This document shows, piece after piece, positions 61,785-64,000 of a DNA stretch of 64,000 nucleotides. The notes beneath the pieces are model-generated. The model saw nothing but the letters and a program-made list of their open reading frames with translations, did no database searches and was not told the DNA's origin. The first letter of the stretch is position 1. Each line of letters starts with the position of its first letter. Source of the DNA: Bimuria novae-zelandiae CBS 107.79 (lineage: Eukaryota > Ascomycota > Dothideomycetes > Pleosporales > Didymosphaeriaceae); contig ML976666.1 in NCBI GenBank assembly GCA_010015655.1, positions 474,148 to 538,147 of the forward strand, read 5' to 3'. The position numbers were made by a program, and so were the translations under genes.

Positions 61785-62539
61785 CGAGCCGGCCGCGATA
61801 CAAATTGTGCGCGAAGCTCAAGTGCAGTGAAGGTGAAGTAGGAATGAATGGTTGGCGCGGCAATAATAAGCAGCCTGACGGTGCGATATCGCGATAGTCG
61901 CCGGCGGGCGGGAGACGTGTTGCGTGACGGCTGTGTGCACACGAAGCGCAGTCGCGTAGATGACGCGAACGGTAGTGGCCGACCAATGTCAAACAACAAG
62001 GAATTCGAGAGGCAGGCAAAACGAATACGTGCAATTTCTTCAGTGACTTCAGCGTCGCGTTGGGAGGTCGAACGGACAAAGGAGCGCCTCGAGGCAACCT
62101 CGGTAGGGCAGCTCTAGCGGTAGGTGGGATTCACGCGGTCACGAGCGAGCAGCTAGCGCGCTCGGCCTAGGGAAATGACAGCCGCCGCGAGTCAATCTAA
62201 TCTAGAGTGGAGCAGGCATGGACGTCTGTACGAATAAATGCCTCAAGAAATCCTACATGAAGCATTTGTCTTACTTAAGGTCGGTATTCGCGGCTGCCTG
62301 CGTTGGTTCACGCGGCCTTCCCGCTCAAACGCGGGAGGCGCAACCGTCACGGTCCTCGGTTGTTGGTTGGCCAACTTCGCCCAGCGCCGAACATACAATA
62401 TCGATTCGCAAACACAACATATCCATCATGTACACATGCTTCATAGGGCATCCCAATTGTACACTCCAAAAACATCCCAATGCGCCGCAAACGCCAGCTC
62501 ACATCGCAAAATTGCATCGCCGTGCTTACCAGGATATTT
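61785..62539. promoter_or_regulatory. Promoter region of Whi5/Nrm1-like gene
   Basis: 755 bp between the Whi5-like start codon and the stop of the next minus-strand gene. It contains three MCB-like ACGCGA/TCGCGT hexamers (61952, 61963, 62055), detailed separately. No gene seen. Confidence 0.55.
61952..61968. promoter_or_regulatory. Inverted pair of MCB-like sites (TCGCGT-5-ACGCGA)
   Basis: TCGCGT (61952-61957) and ACGCGA (61963-61968) form a perfect inverted repeat with a 5-bp spacer, about 170 bp upstream of the Whi5-like ATG. ACGCG is the core of the MluI cell-cycle box bound by MBF. A third copy is at 62055-62060. Confidence 0.5.
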
Positions 62540-64000
62540 TCACGCCACGCCGCTTACTTTCCGGTACGTCAACCCGTGGTCCTTCATCCCACCCCACCGA
62601 GCAGCCAGATTAGCAACTCCACCGCGTCCCTCTTCTGCCACCTTACCAGACACATCGCGCCTGCGTCCTGGTGTGCCTAGATCCGACGAATCGTCATATG
62701 GGCTCATGTAGTCCACGCCTGACCGGCTCACCACACGAGGCGATTCACCTTTAATGGGAGTGTAGTTGGCCTCACCCGTCCTCTTCAGGCTTGCAAACGA
62801 CATCTTATCCAGAGTAAAAGGTAAATGTTCCATCTTAGGTGCGCTCGAAGCATTGGTCGTGTATTGTTTTGCAGAGCTAGGGGAGGCATAGTGCCCATGG
62901 GTGCTCTTCATCGGTGATGATTTCGGTGAGTTTGCTGGTGAGTCGCCTCGGATACCGTGAGTAGCCGTTTTCAGGTCGCCGTAGTATCTGGACTTGGAAG
63001 ACTTCACCGTGCTCGAGCGGTTGAACGTCGCGTCGGTAGAAACCGACGTCACCGTCTGAGTTCTCTTCAAGGGTGACGGCGGGGGCGTGCTTCTGGATTG
63101 AGGGTCATGAAACTGCTTCGTCGGTGGCGGCGTGGGCGGGTTCATCCGAAGGGGCTGAGGCATCACGGAGGGCAGATGGTCCTCCTCATCCGAGACATCA
63201 TCATAGGGCAAAATCACTCCATAGCCATTGTTCTTGGGTTTGAACAGAGAAGGCTTGGGCTGGGAGTAGTTATCCTTTTCGCTCTGTTCAGGCTCTCCGT
63301 GGACGAACCAGTTATCCGACTGCATACCATTCTGTAGACTGATGTCTCCTGTCGCCTCCTGTTGCTTAGCGGTGGAAGGAGGTGTATAGTATTCTTGCTT
63401 GGAAGAAGAAGAAGTGACGAATGAATTGGGCCGAGAGCTTCGCTTGATCGCCTGTTGAGCGAGGAACGCCTTTCGCTCCGCCAGACTTTCTTCGGCTTCT
63501 TCATCCCTGCGCAAGAGGTCGTCCCGGTGATTGAGGTCTACACGTGACTGACGAGCAGAGTTGGTTTGCGCATACATCCCGAATTTCTCACGGGACTGCC
63601 TAGCGGACGTAGGAGTGTGCGGCGAATACGTCATGTCGGAATCTGTGCGCGTATGCATGAAAGACATCGCTTTGCGGTCGGGGCTAGGTATCTCTTTCTC
63701 GCTGATGAGAGGTGCGGCCTGGGAGTTCCTATAATTTGTGTTCAGAGTGGTCGTAGACTGAGCGCTGAACCGCTTATCGTCTCCGGTCAAGGGCGTCATT
63801 GCCGAAATAGAAGAGTTCTTGTGCTTGTGCTTGGTCTTGCGACGAGACGTCAAGTTCTCCTCCAACGGGTTCATGTCCGGAGGCATTCGGGCAATCTTGC
63901 GGAAAATGTACACGAGATACAGATCCAGGAAGATAGATGCAACGTGTAAACCTCCCACCGTAGTCGCAGTGAGCCAGGCAGTAAGCAAGACTTTGTCCGT
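62540..64000 (-). CDS. Membrane protein with long cytosolic tail, 5' end outside window
   Basis: The C-terminal part of a filamentous-fungus membrane protein of unknown role. At the right edge the frame is open (TDKVLLTAWLTATTVGGLHV) and contains a last membrane helix, GLHVASIFLDLYLVYIFRKI, followed by MPPDMNPLEENLTSRRKTKH. The remaining 440 residues are a polar, Ser/Pro/Thr-rich tail with many S-P sites, an acidic LPYDDVSDEEDHLPS patch, a GYGVILPYDD segment and the end AARWGGMKDHGLTYRKVSGV. No enzyme motif is seen. The layout (several helices, then a phosphorylatable tail) suggests a plasma-membrane scaffold or sensor; this is inference. Confidence 0.7.
   Translation of the reverse strand, partial: TDKVLLTAWLTATTVGGLHVASIFLDLYLVYIFRKIARMPPDMNPLEENLTSRRKTKHKHKNSSISAMTPLTGDDKRFSAQSTTTLNTNYRNSQAAPLISEKEIPSPDRKAMSFMHTRTDSDMTYSPHTPTSARQSREKFGMYAQTNSARQSRVDLNHRDDLLRRDEEAEESLAERKAFLAQQAIKRSSRPNSFVTSSSSKQEYYTPPSTAKQQEATGDISLQNGMQSDNWFVHGEPEQSEKDNYSQPKPSLFKPKNNGYGVILPYDDVSDEEDHLPSVMPQPLRMNPPTPPPTKQFHDPQSRSTPPPSPLKRTQTVTSVSTDATFNRSSTVKSSKSRYYGDLKTATHGIRGDSPANSPKSSPMKSTHGHYASPSSAKQYTTNASSAPKMEHLPFTLDKMSFASLKRTGEANYTPIKGESPRVVSRSGVDYMSPYDDSSDLGTPGRRRDVSGKVAEEGRGGVANLAARWGGMKDHGLTYRKVSGVA

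Overview
This window looks like nuclear DNA from a filamentous ascomycete, most likely a Dothideomycete. The grounds are genes split by short introns (about 45-70 nt, GTRWGY donors, CTAAC/CTGAC-like branch sites), fungus-specific families (HET, UstYa/DUF3328, CFEM-Pth11 receptor, NmrA-like, Whi5/Nrm1, CBM18 lectin-like protein) and point-mutation traces typical of RIP. There is no operon, CRISPR or prokaryotic feature. The species is not identified; the class is inference.

Left part, 1-10.5 kb: ordinary genes. These are a truncated allantoate-permease-type MFS transporter, a one-membrane-segment protein of unknown role, an MCH1/nodulin-like MFS transporter, a serine-incorporator (TMS1) protein, two small unknown proteins and a secreted unknown protein. 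From 10.5 to 14 kb there is mostly decayed sequence with two minus-strand pseudogenes. At 14.3-17.7 kb an LSH/IRC5-type SNF2 ATPase lies only 57 bp after a GNAT acetyltransferase on the same strand.

18-34 kb is accessory: a HET-domain pseudogene, a UstYa-like oxidase, a secreted unknown protein, an SDR oxidoreductase, an NmrA-like pseudogene, a LPxELR protein, a three-domain chitin-binding secreted protein with a microsatellite-encoded linker, a broken F-box/ankyrin-like gene, a TrhO-like rhodanese protein and an intact NmrA-like protein. At 35-39 kb a carnitine acetyltransferase (C-terminal AKL peroxisome signal) and a mitochondrial malate dehydrogenase converge; both belong to acetyl/redox traffic between peroxisome and mitochondrion.

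39.5-50 kb is the most unusual part. An LPGELR gene is broken by an exact 20-bp tandem duplication. Then comes an AT-rich island with four minus-strand genes (called A, B, C, D here) made from the same modules in different combinations: a short S-I-x-S-I-x-N-x-L-N leader, C-x2-C-(9-11)-H-x5-H zinc fingers, an RGGVxKP motif and a SANT/Myb-like tail. B is a decayed array of about seven fingers. Directly upstream of D sits a complete 1,732-bp non-autonomous copia-type LTR element with a perfect 5-bp target duplication, a half-tRNA(iMet) primer site, a gag relic and LTRs that differ at six sites, all six CpA-to-TpA or TpG-to-TpA, the RIP signature.

50-64 kb: a small conserved unknown protein, a long poorly coding stretch, a CFEM-Pth11-like receptor, a six-exon cytochrome P450, a Whi5/Nrm1-type G1/S co-repressor with MCB-like sites in its own promoter, and the C-terminal part of a membrane protein running off the right edge.
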